Positions 40,851 to 51,669 of a DNA stretch of 64,000 nucleotides are shown here, in pieces. Within the stretch, counting starts at the first letter, position 1, and each line of letters starts with the position of its first letter. Source of the stretch: Palsa-504 sp963844625 (lineage in GTDB: Bacteria; Actinomycetota; Actinomycetes; Streptosporangiales; Streptosporangiaceae). A model generated the notes under the pieces. The model was not told the origin of the DNA and searched no databases. It saw only the letters and a list, made by a program, of their open reading frames with translations. The stretch is from positions 124,001 through 188,000 of the forward strand of contig CAWJPF010000011.1 of NCBI GenBank assembly GCA_963844625.1, written 5' to 3'. The translations under genes and the position numbers were made by a program.

Positions 40851-42450
40851 GCCCGGTGGCGTGGTGGCGGGGCTGACGGCACGCAGGGCGGTCCGTTCGG
40901 GAGTAATTTGGGGTTATATCTTTGGCGTTGCCATCGCCTCATCGGCTCTCAGCTACGCGAAGATCTACAAGACCCCGGCGCAGCGGGACGCCCTGGCGGC
41001 GGCCTACGGATCCGACAAGGCGCTCAGCGCCCTGTTCGGACCCGCCCCGCAGCTGCAGACGGTGGCCGGGTTCACCGTGTTCAAGATCTCCATGACCCTG
41101 ATCCTGCTCGGCGCCGTGTGGGGCCTGCTGACCAGCACCAGGCTGCTGCGCGGCGAGGAGGACAGCGGACGCTGGGAACTCCTGCTGGCCGGGCTGACCA
41201 CCCGGCGGGGAGCGGCGGCCCAGGCGCTCGGCGGTCTGGGCGCGGGAGTGCTGGTGCTCTGGGCCGTCACGGCGGTCATCACCGTCCTGGCGGGCCGGGA
41301 CTCGAGCGTCGGCATCGCCCCGGGGGCGGCGCTGTATTTCGCGCTGGCCATGGTGGCGGCGGCGGTCATGTTCCTGGCCGTGGGCGCCGTCACCAGCCAG
41401 CTCGCGGCGACCCGCCGTCAGGCGGCCTCGTATGCGGCGGCGTTCCTCGGCGTGGCCTACGCCGTGCGGATGATCGCCGACGCCGGCGTCGGCCTGCACG
41501 CGCTGATCTGGGTCTCCCCGCTCGGCTGGGTCGAGGAGCTGCGGCCCCTCACCGCACCACAGCCGCTCGCCCTGCTCCCGGTGGCCGGCTTCACCGCGGT
41601 GCTGGCCGTCGTGGCGGTGGACCTGGCCGGCCGCCGCGACGTCGGGGCGAGCCTGCTGCCTGACCGGGCCCGCCGCCGGCCGCACCTGCGGCTGCTCTGC
41701 GGGCCGGCCGGGCTGGCGATCCGGCTGGTGCGGCCCATGACCATCGGCTGGTGGGTGGCGATCGCCGTCGCGGGCGCGCTGTTCGGGCTCATCGCCAAGT
41801 CCGCAGGCGGCACGATCTCGGGATCATCGGTACAGCAGGTGTTCGCCAAGCTCGGCGCACCCGGGCAGGGTGCCGAGGCGGTGCTCGGCGCGTGCTTCCT
41901 CATCCTGGCGATCCTGGTCGCCTTCGCCGCCGCCGGCCAGCTCACCGCGGCGCGCTCGGAGGAGTCGGAAGGCAGGCTCGACCATCTCCTGACCCGCCCG
42001 GTCTCTCGTACGTCCTGGTTCGCCGGCCGGCTCGGGGTGGCCGTCGTCGCCATCGTGGCGGGCGGCCTGGCCGCGGGCGTCTTCGCCTGGCTCGGCGCCG
42101 CCAGCCAGCACACCGGGGTCAGCCTGGCCACGTTGCTGGCGGCCGGGGTGAATCTGGTGCCGCCGGCCCTGGTGATCTTGGGGCTCGGCGCCCTGACGTT
42201 CGGGGTCTGGCCGCGGGCGACGTCGATCGTCGTCTACGCCGTGCTGGGCTGGTCGCTGCTCGTCGTCATCGTCGGCGGCATCGGGGCCGTCAGCCACTGG
42301 GTCCTCGACACCTCGGTCTTCCATCAGATGGCGTCGGCCCCGGCCGTGCCGCCACGGTGGGAAGCCAACGGCGTCATGACGGCCATCGGCGTCGCGAGCG
42401 CCCTGCTCGGCGGCGTCGCGTTCCGGCGACGAGACCTGCAGGGCGCATGA
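40840..42450 (+). CDS. ABC exporter permease (two fused halves)
   Basis: 536 aa with about 12 membrane segments in two repeats, each starting with an amphipathic stretch (LTARRAVRSGVIWGYIFGVA, then LAIRLVRPMTIGWWVAIAVA) and containing LLRGEEDSGRWELLLAGLTT and ARSEESEGRLDHLLTRPVSR, the conserved coupling motif of polyketide- or drug-exporter permeases (EseABC/TipC-like). The second codons (GTC CGT TCG GGA GTA ATT) contain the 10-mer of the dispersed element, with unusually A+T-rich codons after it. It overlaps the ATPase gene by 11 bp and the TetR gene by 4 bp. Confidence 0.9.
   Translation: MLAKPGGVVAGLTARRAVRSGVIWGYIFGVAIASSALSYAKIYKTPAQRDALAAAYGSDKALSALFGPAPQLQTVAGFTVFKISMTLILLGAVWGLLTSTRLLRGEEDSGRWELLLAGLTTRRGAAAQALGGLGAGVLVLWAVTAVITVLAGRDSSVGIAPGAALYFALAMVAAAVMFLAVGAVTSQLAATRRQAASYAAAFLGVAYAVRMIADAGVGLHALIWVSPLGWVEELRPLTAPQPLALLPVAGFTAVLAVVAVDLAGRRDVGASLLPDRARRRPHLRLLCGPAGLAIRLVRPMTIGWWVAIAVAGALFGLIAKSAGGTISGSSVQQVFAKLGAPGQGAEAVLGACFLILAILVAFAAAGQLTAARSEESEGRLDHLLTRPVSRTSWFAGRLGVAVVAIVAGGLAAGVFAWLGAASQHTGVSLATLLAAGVNLVPPALVILGLGALTFGVWPRATSIVVYAVLGWSLLVVIVGGIGAVSHWVLDTSVFHQMASAPAVPPRWEANGVMTAIGVASALLGGVAFRRRDLQGA
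40891..40917 (+). repeat. dispersed element, copy e (inside permease gene)
   Basis: GTCCGTTCGG at 40891-40900 is followed by GAGTAATTTGGGGTTAT. The 10-mer is exact; the core is A+T-rich but less like the other copies. It is within the first 60 bp of the permease gene and encodes RSGVIWGY. It may be chance. Confidence 0.35.
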
Positions 42451-43229
42451 CCGCCGACGGCATCGCGTTCGAGGATCTCACCGCGCGCGCCCGGATACGC
42501 GAGGCGGCCCTCAAGCACTTCGCCGAGGAGGGCTACCAGCGGGCGACCATCCGGGGGATCGCCCAGACCGCCGGGGTCTCACCCGGCCTGCTCCGGCACC
42601 ACTACGGCTCCAAGGAGGCCCTGCGCCAGGCGTGCGACGAGTACGTGTTCGAGGCGCTGCACCGTCTCAACGCAGAGCTCCTCGAGGACCTGGGTCGTGC
42701 CGCCGCCCTCCGGCGCGCGTCGGAGCGGTTCGGCCGGTACGTGGCCCGGTCGCTGGCCGACGGATCCGCCACGGCCGGGGCGATCTTCGATGAGATGGTG
42801 ACGTCGACCGGGCAATGGCTCGCCCGTGCGGACGAAGCGCGCTCCGATTCCGATCCGCCCGCCGTCGACTGCCGGATCCGGGCCGCGCTCGTCACCGCGA
42901 TGGCCGCGGGCATCTCCCTGCTGCACGAGCACGTTTCCCGGGCTCTGGGCTGCGACATGTTCGCGCCGGAAGGGGAACGGCTGGTCGCCCTCGGACTGCT
43001 CGACATCTACTCCCACCGGCTCCTGCCCCCCGAGAGCGCCGCCACCGCCGAAGCCGGGTTCGGCGGTGGCGGTGGCGGGCCTAGCACCCGAGGCCAGTTA
43101 ATCGCGGCGGGAATCCTGGCTGCTCCCCAGGCCCGCGTGCCAACTGTGAACACCGATCCGCGCGTCGGCTCACGATCGAGGCGGCGGTGGATAGGGCGCC
43201 CCTGCCGCCCATGCCTCCGGCTGATTTAA
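42447..43229 (+). CDS. TetR-family regulator of the ABC exporter
   Basis: 260 aa from ATG 42447, overlapping the permease stop. HTH: RIREAALKHFAEEGYQRATI, then RGIAQTAGVSPGLLRHHYGS. The C-terminal part ends with a Gly-rich run (GFGGGGGGP) and about 40 basic, unfolded-looking residues (RVGSRSRRRWIGRPCRPC), so the natural stop may have been lost by a small deletion. It is cotranscribed with the ABC genes and probably autorepresses through the inverted repeat at 39856-39893. Confidence 0.88.
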   Translation: MTADGIAFEDLTARARIREAALKHFAEEGYQRATIRGIAQTAGVSPGLLRHHYGSKEALRQACDEYVFEALHRLNAELLEDLGRAAALRRASERFGRYVARSLADGSATAGAIFDEMVTSTGQWLARADEARSDSDPPAVDCRIRAALVTAMAAGISLLHEHVSRALGCDMFAPEGERLVALGLLDIYSHRLLPPESAATAEAGFGGGGGGPSTRGQLIAAGILAAPQARVPTVNTDPRVGSRSRRRWIGRPCRPCLRLI

Positions 43230-43240
43230 GATTGCATTTC

Positions 43241-43266
43241 AGCGCCAATAGCGCCATAATGGCGCC
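43241..43266. promoter_or_regulatory. VapB operator (palindrome overlapping the start)
   Basis: GCGCCATAATGGCGC (43251-43265) is a 15-bp palindrome (7-bp arms, one central base), preceded by another GCGCCA half-site at 43242-43247. It ends one base before the vapB ATG. Antitoxins of this type autorepress by binding such repeats. Confidence 0.7.
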
Positions 43267-43464
43267 ATGCCTAGTGTTCAGATCAAGGACGTGCCGGAAC
43301 GGACTCACGCGGTCCTGCGCCAGCGGGCCGCGGCGGCCCATCAGTCACTGCAGGAGTATCTCCGCGCCCGGCTCATCGAAGAAGCAGAGCAGCCGACGCT
43401 GGAGGAGATCCTCGACCGAGCCGGCGGCCGGCCGGCGGCACGGTCCCGCTCAGGACGGCCGTAG
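43267..43464 (+). CDS. vapB: VapB/FitA-type ribbon-helix-helix antitoxin
   Basis: 65 aa. The N-terminal RHH strand-helix-helix is MPSVQIKDVPERTHAVLRQR and continues AAAAHQSLQEYLRARLIEEA; a C-terminal toxin-binding tail (LEEILDRAGGRPAARSRSG) follows. It is followed after 12 bp by the PIN toxin. The operator palindrome abuts its start codon. Confidence 0.9.
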   Translation: MPSVQIKDVPERTHAVLRQRAAAAHQSLQEYLRARLIEEAEQPTLEEILDRAGGRPAARSRSGRP

Positions 43465-43476
43465 ACACCATCCGCG

Positions 43477-43896
43477 ATGACCGTGCTGGTCGTTGACGCC
43501 AGCGTCCTGGTCGTCGCCCTGGCCGACGATGGTGCCGACGGAGACCGGGCCCGGGCCCGGCTGCGCGGCGAGCGGCTAGTCCTGCCCGAGCTCGCCGACC
43601 TAGAGGTCGTCTCGGTGCTGCGGCGGCAGATCAGGACGGGCGGCATCGATGCTCGCCGCGCGGGCCTGGCCCTTGAGGACCTCGGCGCCCTGCCCGCCCG
43701 GCGCGCGCCGCACCGCCCGCTGCTCGCCCGGTGCTGGGAACTGCGCGACAACCTCACCGTGTATGACGCCGCCTACGTGGCACTCGCCGAGGCGATGCAG
43801 GCCACGCTGCTCACCGGCGATCGGCGGCTCGCCGGGGCCACCGGCCCCCGGTGCCCCATCGAGGTTCTCGAGCCGGCACCTGACCTGCCGCCGTGA
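43477..43896 (+). CDS. vapC: VapC PIN-domain ribonuclease toxin
   Basis: 139 aa PIN domain. Acidic residues: VVDASVLVVALADDG (first Asp), ELADLEVVSVLRRQI (Glu), and DNLTVYDAAYVALAEAM plus LLTGDRRLAGATG (third and fourth acids). All four metal-binding positions are present, so it should be active. VapC toxins cut tRNA or rRNA; the target cannot be told. Convergent with metH 19 bp downstream. Confidence 0.92.
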   Translation: MTVLVVDASVLVVALADDGADGDRARARLRGERLVLPELADLEVVSVLRRQIRTGGIDARRAGLALEDLGALPARRAPHRPLLARCWELRDNLTVYDAAYVALAEAMQATLLTGDRRLAGATGPRCPIEVLEPAPDLPP

Positions 43897-43915
43897 CGTC
43901 CTGGCCGTAAGCAGC

Positions 43916-47607
<3,692 letters not shown>

Positions 47608-47700
47608 ATCCCCCGAGCACCTCCTGTAATAGGAGGCGCCCTTGATACGCGGTCCGGGTCGAGCGTGGCGGGCGTAGCCCGTTGCAGCGCCTCTCGACCT
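47608..47700 (-). ncRNA. SAH riboswitch with anti-Shine-Dalgarno switch upstream of metH
   Basis: Read on the minus strand from 47699: P1 GGTCGAG pairs with CTCGACC; inside are GAGGCGCTGCAA and a hairpin CGGGC-TAC-GCCCG, then CCACGCTCG. After a linker, GCGCCTC (47639-47633) pairs with GAGGCGC to form the pseudoknot. Order and conserved bases match the crystal-structure SAH riboswitch (GAGGAGCGCUGCAA, CCAGGCUCG, GGCGCUC). Next, CCTCCT-ATTAC-AGGAGG lets the 3' pseudoknot strand alternatively hide the AGGAGG ribosome-binding site 12 bases before the metH ATG. SAH binding should therefore free the site and raise MetH, consistent with SAH recycling. Confidence 0.87.
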
Positions 47701-47774
47701 GACTGCCACCATACCGGCTACTGAGCTCCCGGCGAGTCCGCCCGCTCCCATTGGGCCGCCGGGCGGCCGTGCCG

Positions 47775-48223
47775 CTAGGCGCTGTCCGCCATCGCGGCAC
47801 GGTGGCCGGCCGTCCGAAGACGGGCCAGTGTCGCCGCGAACTGCCGCAGGGTTCGCTCCGGCACGGCGGTGCCGAGCTGGCGCTGCAACTCGTCGTCGAA
47901 GGCCGCCCCCGCCGCGGTGAGGAGGCGCTGGCCGGCTGGCGTCAGCTCAAGCAGTGATGACCGCCGGTCGGCTGGGTTCGGCAGCCGCTGGCTTCGATCC
48001 GGTCCACCGGCTTGCTCGTGCCGCCAGTCGTGACACCGAGTTCGGTCGCGATGTCGTAGACGCGGCACTTCGGGAGCCTGTCCATCACGGACATGGGCTC
48101 GAAGTGCGTCAACGGCAAGTCGAACTCGCTCTTCAGCCGGGTGTCGACCGCGTTCCGGAGCTGAACCTCGAACCGGATGACGTGGTTGTACAGTCGCCTG
48201 AGGTCGGACACGACCGGGCTCAC
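47775..48223 (-). pseudogene. MarR-family regulator, frameshifted near 47982-47990
   Basis: The start is GTG 48223 (VSPVVSDLRRLYNHVIRFEV); GTG 48238 is possible. The N-terminal part covers the helices and recognition region (FEPMSVMDRLPKCRVYDIAT, then ELGVTTGGTSKPVDRIEASG). Beyond that the wing continues in another frame as LPNPADRRSSLLELTPAGQR and runs to a stop at 47775. Family members have a few more residues at the junction (wing before NPADRR), so a short deletion with frame change occurred. It diverges from topoisomerase IB. Element copy d lies 94 bp upstream. Confidence 0.75.
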
Positions 48224-48316
48224 CCCCCGCGTCCGCACTAGTTTACCGCCTGCGGAAGCAACTTCCTGATAGGCCGATTCCCTGGAAGCGATGTGTGGGG
48301 GGGCATGTGACACCAG

Positions 48317-48352
48317 GTCCGTTCGGCATAAATGATTTTTTTCCGAACGGAC
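48317..48352. repeat. dispersed element, copy d: perfect inverted repeat with AT core
   Basis: The left arm GTCCGTTCGG (48317-48326) and right arm CCGAACGGAC (48343-48352) are perfect; the core is CATAAATGATTTTTTT. It lies between the divergent MarR-like and topoisomerase genes, 94 bp and 104 bp from their starts. Copies a-c and e are at 5627, 10268, 32675 and 40891. Confidence 0.85.
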
Positions 48353-48456
48353 GGGGGCTCCAGCCTCAGGCCAGGCCGCGAGCCCAGCCCGCGCGGCCGA
48401 CTCTGCCTTCGGGCGAAGTAACCAAGGATTACACTGGGCCACCGAGGTGACGTCTG

Positions 48457-49497
48457 TTGAGCGCCGGTACATCCTCCCCGGCCGCCGCGGTTCCGGGGCT
48501 GACCCGCAGTGACCCGCACGGTCCCGGGATAACCCGCGAGCGGACCAGCGATGGCTTCCGCTACCGCGATCCCTCCGGCGCGCAGGTGCGGAGCAGCCAG
48601 ACGCTGCTGCGTATCGGTGCGCTCGGTATCCCGCCGGCCTGGAAGGACGTCTGGATCTCGCCCGACCCGCTCGGTCACATCCAGGCCACCGGCGTCGACA
48701 GCCGGGGGCGGACCCAATACCGCTACCACCAGGTGTGGCGCGAGCAGCGCGACGTCCAGAAGTTCGCGCACATGCTCCGGTTCGCCGGCGCGCTGCCGGT
48801 GCTGCGGTCGGCCACCGTGCGGGACCTGGGCGGCCGCCACCTCGATCGTGACCGGGTCGCCGCCGCCGCGGTCCGGCTGATCGACCTCGGCCTGTTCCGC
48901 ATCGGCGGGGAGAAGTACGCCGAACTTGACCACCACTACGGTGCGACAACGCTGCAAAAGCGCGATGTCACGGTGACGCGCGCCGGCGTCACGTTCGACT
49001 ACATCGCCAAGGAGGGCAAGCGCCGGACGATCACCGTCACCGACGAGCCGGTCCGGGCGGTTGTGCGCGCGCTGATCCGCAGCGATAACCGCCTCGACCC
49101 GCTGTTCTCCTTCGAGGACGCCGGCGCGTGGCGGCCGCTTCGCTCCCACGAGGTGAGCAGCTACATCGCCACCCGCGCCGGCGACCACTTCACCGCCAAG
49201 GAATTCCGCACCTGGAACGCCACCGTGCTGATGGCGTTGGCGCTGGTGAACGCCGACGCGGCGCCGACCGCGCGGAGCCGCAAGAGCGCGATCACCGCCG
49301 GCGTCCGCGAGGTGGCGGACTGGCTAGGCGACACTCCGGCGGTGGCGCGCAGTTCTTACATCGACCCGCGGCTGATCAGCCGGTACGAATCTGACGGACA
49401 GCTGCCCACGATCCCGCGGCTGCCCGCCGTGCTGCCGGCCGCCGCGGAGGCCGAGGTCGCCGTCGCCGCGCTGCTAGCCGCCGCTTCTCCACCCTGA
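48457..49497 (+). CDS. DNA topoisomerase IB (poxvirus/bacterial type)
   Basis: 346 aa from TTG 48457 (the frame is closed upstream). The N-terminal topo IB domain contains RIGALGIPPAWKDVWISPDP and RYHQVWREQRDVQKFAHML. The catalytic domain has Arg/Lys in FDYIAKEGKRRTIT, FRTWNATVLMALAL with the catalytic Arg/His region, and the nucleophile Tyr301 in RSSYIDPRLISRY. It relaxes supercoils by a 3'-phosphotyrosine intermediate. Present in many, not all, actinomycetes; single-gene unit here. Element copy d lies upstream. Confidence 0.9.
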   Translation: MSAGTSSPAAAVPGLTRSDPHGPGITRERTSDGFRYRDPSGAQVRSSQTLLRIGALGIPPAWKDVWISPDPLGHIQATGVDSRGRTQYRYHQVWREQRDVQKFAHMLRFAGALPVLRSATVRDLGGRHLDRDRVAAAAVRLIDLGLFRIGGEKYAELDHHYGATTLQKRDVTVTRAGVTFDYIAKEGKRRTITVTDEPVRAVVRALIRSDNRLDPLFSFEDAGAWRPLRSHEVSSYIATRAGDHFTAKEFRTWNATVLMALALVNADAAPTARSRKSAITAGVREVADWLGDTPAVARSSYIDPRLISRYESDGQLPTIPRLPAVLPAAAEAEVAVAALLAAASPP

Positions 49498-49598
49498 TAA
49501 ACGGGCGCCTCGGCTGGAACGCCGACCCTGAGCGGGACCGAACTGCCCATCAAGCGGGTCGTGCTGCTGGCAGCCGCAATCCGTTAGCCATTCCTCGG

Positions 49599-50753
49599 CT
49601 AGGATGCTGCGGCCTGGGCCGGGGCATCGCGCCGATCAGCGATCGCAAAATAAAGCACCGATGATCCGATGAGGACCGCCCCGAAGGCATCTCGAACGGT
49701 CATGCCCTCACCGAGAAAGACCACCGCGCTGACGACACCGAACACCGGGATGAGGTTGAGTACGACGGCCGCCCGCGCGGCGTCGACCTGAATGATCACC
49801 ATGTTGAACAGCAGAAAACTGACCCCGAATCCGCCGACGCCCACGAGGACGGCGGCCAGCCAGAACCGGGGTGCGGCGGATATGGTCCCGGTCCCGGAGC
49901 CCGCGGTCCACCGTGCGATGGTTACCAGCAGCGACACGAGCGCTGCCACCGCGAACTGCCATGCTGTCAGCGAGAGGGCATCCGAGCCGTCATCGAAACG
50001 CTTGGCCGCGATCGTGTAGAGACTGGCGCTCAGCACTCCGCCGGCCACCAGGAGATCACCGACGGCCCGGCCGGCGCCCGCACCCGCTCCCGCGCTCGCG
50101 AGCACGGCCAGTCCCCCCAACGCGACCACGATCGCCAGGATGGCTGGCCGGGTGACTGTCTCCCGGAGCAGTACGGCGGCCAGCAGGACCACCAGCGCTG
50201 ATTCGAGGCCGTTGATCGCAGCACCGTGGACCGCGCTCGTGAGAGACAGACCGAATGTGTCACCCAGGTACGCCAGAGCTGGCTCGAGCAGTCCCAGCAG
50301 GGCGGGAAGCCACCAAGATCCAGGCGGACGGTAGCCGCGTACGAGCAGGAAAGCCCACAGAACGCCCGCACCCGCCAGGAGTTCGACACTGAGGAGTGTC
50401 ACGGGATCGAAGCCGCCGAGGGCATATTTCGTCCCGCTGACCGCCACCCCCCACAGTGCGGCTGCCACCATGAGCGCGACAGCGGGACGGCGAAGGCCAG
50501 CCATCCTGATCGCGGGCCCCCGGTCGGGCCTGGGGGCATCGGAAGGGGAACTGGCCGCGGGCGCTGCTGGCCCTGGCGCAGCGCCGCTGCCTCGGGACCT
50601 CAGGTCAACCATGCGAGCTCGGCGGTGTCGCAGCAGCCACGCCACTGGTGATGAAACGGCAATACGAAACACCACGGTGCCCCCGATCACAGGATTGATC
50701 GTTGCGACCGTATGCGGGCCGGCATCAAGCGCGAATCGGGAGCGAGGTCCCAT
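49599..50753 (-). CDS. EamA/DMT-superfamily transporter
   Basis: Up to 384 aa; start uncertain among ATG 50753, 50612 and 50504. The last begins MAGLRRPAVALMVAAALWGV, directly at the first membrane segment, and gives a usual-length protein of about 300 aa. There are ten segments in two EamA halves (LWGVAVSGTKYALGGFDPVT; LSASLYTIAAKRFDDGSDAL). A loop motif LNLIPVFGVVSAVVFLGEGM is characteristic of the second half. Substrate unknown. Convergent with topoisomerase, 101 bp apart. Codon use is slightly less GC-rich than in the first half of the window. Confidence 0.85.
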   Translation of the reverse strand: MGPRSRFALDAGPHTVATINPVIGGTVVFRIAVSSPVAWLLRHRRARMVDLRSRGSGAAPGPAAPAASSPSDAPRPDRGPAIRMAGLRRPAVALMVAAALWGVAVSGTKYALGGFDPVTLLSVELLAGAGVLWAFLLVRGYRPPGSWWLPALLGLLEPALAYLGDTFGLSLTSAVHGAAINGLESALVVLLAAVLLRETVTRPAILAIVVALGGLAVLASAGAGAGAGRAVGDLLVAGGVLSASLYTIAAKRFDDGSDALSLTAWQFAVAALVSLLVTIARWTAGSGTGTISAAPRFWLAAVLVGVGGFGVSFLLFNMVIIQVDAARAAVVLNLIPVFGVVSAVVFLGEGMTVRDAFGAVLIGSSVLYFAIADRRDAPAQAAAS

Positions 50754-50944
50754 ATTTCAGGTGGGGTTCCCTAGATTTGCGCGGTGGCATCTCCGAGCCA
50801 GATCACCTGGCGGCGCATTGAAACCCACGCGATCTTCACACCACCCTCTGGCCCTAGGCATCCGCCACGGCGGCGAGCAAATCCGTCAGCCGATACGCGC
50901 TGGCGGAGCCCGGGGACGGGGCGAACCCGCGTTTTCGTCACGCG

Positions 50945-51440
50945 CTACTTGCGAAGTGATCTGAAGCTCGCGCGGATCTCTGCGGAGAAGAGTTGCGGTT
51001 GTTCCCAGGCCGGGAAGTGGCCGCCGCGGTCGAGCCTGTTGTAGTGGATGAGGGCGGCGGGTCGCCGCGCTCGAACGCCCTGGTGACGTCGGCCGGGGCG
51101 GTACCGGGCATGTTGGAGTGAATGCCGGCCAGTTCCGGTGCTGCCTGCTCCCCCATCGCCTGCGTGACGGCCGCGCCCCAGTCGCCGCCCTGCGCCACGA
51201 ACCGGGTGTACCCGAGCCGCTTCATCAGCACCACCCAGGCCCGGGCGATGCGGGCCGGTTCCCAGCCGGCAGCGGCCGGCTTGGCGGAGAACCCGTGCCC
51301 CGGCAGCGAGGGAATCACCAGATCGAACGCGTCCGCCGCGCCCGCGCCATGCGCGGTGGGGTTGGTGAGCGGCTCGATGATCTTCAGCTGCTCGATGGGC
51401 GAGCCGGGCCACCCGTGCGTGACGATCAGCGGCAGCGCAT
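50945..51440 (-). pseudogene. epoxide hydrolase-like alpha/beta hydrolase, truncated and internally deleted
   Basis: The N-terminal part (about 51440-51064) reads NALPLIVTHGWPGSPIEQLK, then AFDLVIPSLPGHGFS, FVAQGGDWGAAVTQAMGEQ (nucleophile Asp) and ends PADVTRAFERGD. After a junction near 51055-51063 another frame gives HYNRLDRGGHFPAWEQPQLF and the natural end SFRSLRK. Between them the cap and acid region (about 130-150 residues) is missing, and the first about 100 residues, including the epoxide-hydrolase N-domain, are absent upstream of 51440. In actinomycetes epoxide hydrolases of this type often adjoin a large LuxR regulator, which is present here. Confidence 0.85.
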
Positions 51441-51604
51441 TCGGCGGTCCGGATCACCCTTTCGGGATGGTCTGAAGGCCCCGGCCGAGGTTCCCGCGCG
51501 GCGATCTCTGCCGCGAAGCCAACCGCGACCTGAACTGTCGCTTGCCGGCGCTGATTGACCGCAACGCACCAGAAACCGGGGCTCACCCGGAAATATGGGG
51601 AGGT

Positions 51605-51618
51605 ACTCCCTATGGAGT
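51605..51618. promoter_or_regulatory. inverted repeat upstream of the AAA-LuxR gene
   Basis: ACTCC-CTAT-GGAGT is a 14-bp inverted repeat with perfect 5-bp arms, 51 bp before the luxR-like ATG and in the divergent region towards the decayed hydrolase. Likely regulator or autoregulatory site. Confidence 0.5.
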
Positions 51619-51669
51619 CCGGGGTGGGCCGATCGTAGTGTCGAAGCCGTCAGGGACTGAGGAGGCAGC

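Noticed and set aside
47608..47700. Cobalamin riboswitch upstream of metH
   Set aside because: No B12-box (GCCACTG) or long B12 aptamer; the leader fits the SAH aptamer instead.
48238..49188. Minus-strand frame across the topoisomerase gene
   Set aside because: Overlaps topoisomerase IB motifs on the plus strand; no own domain.
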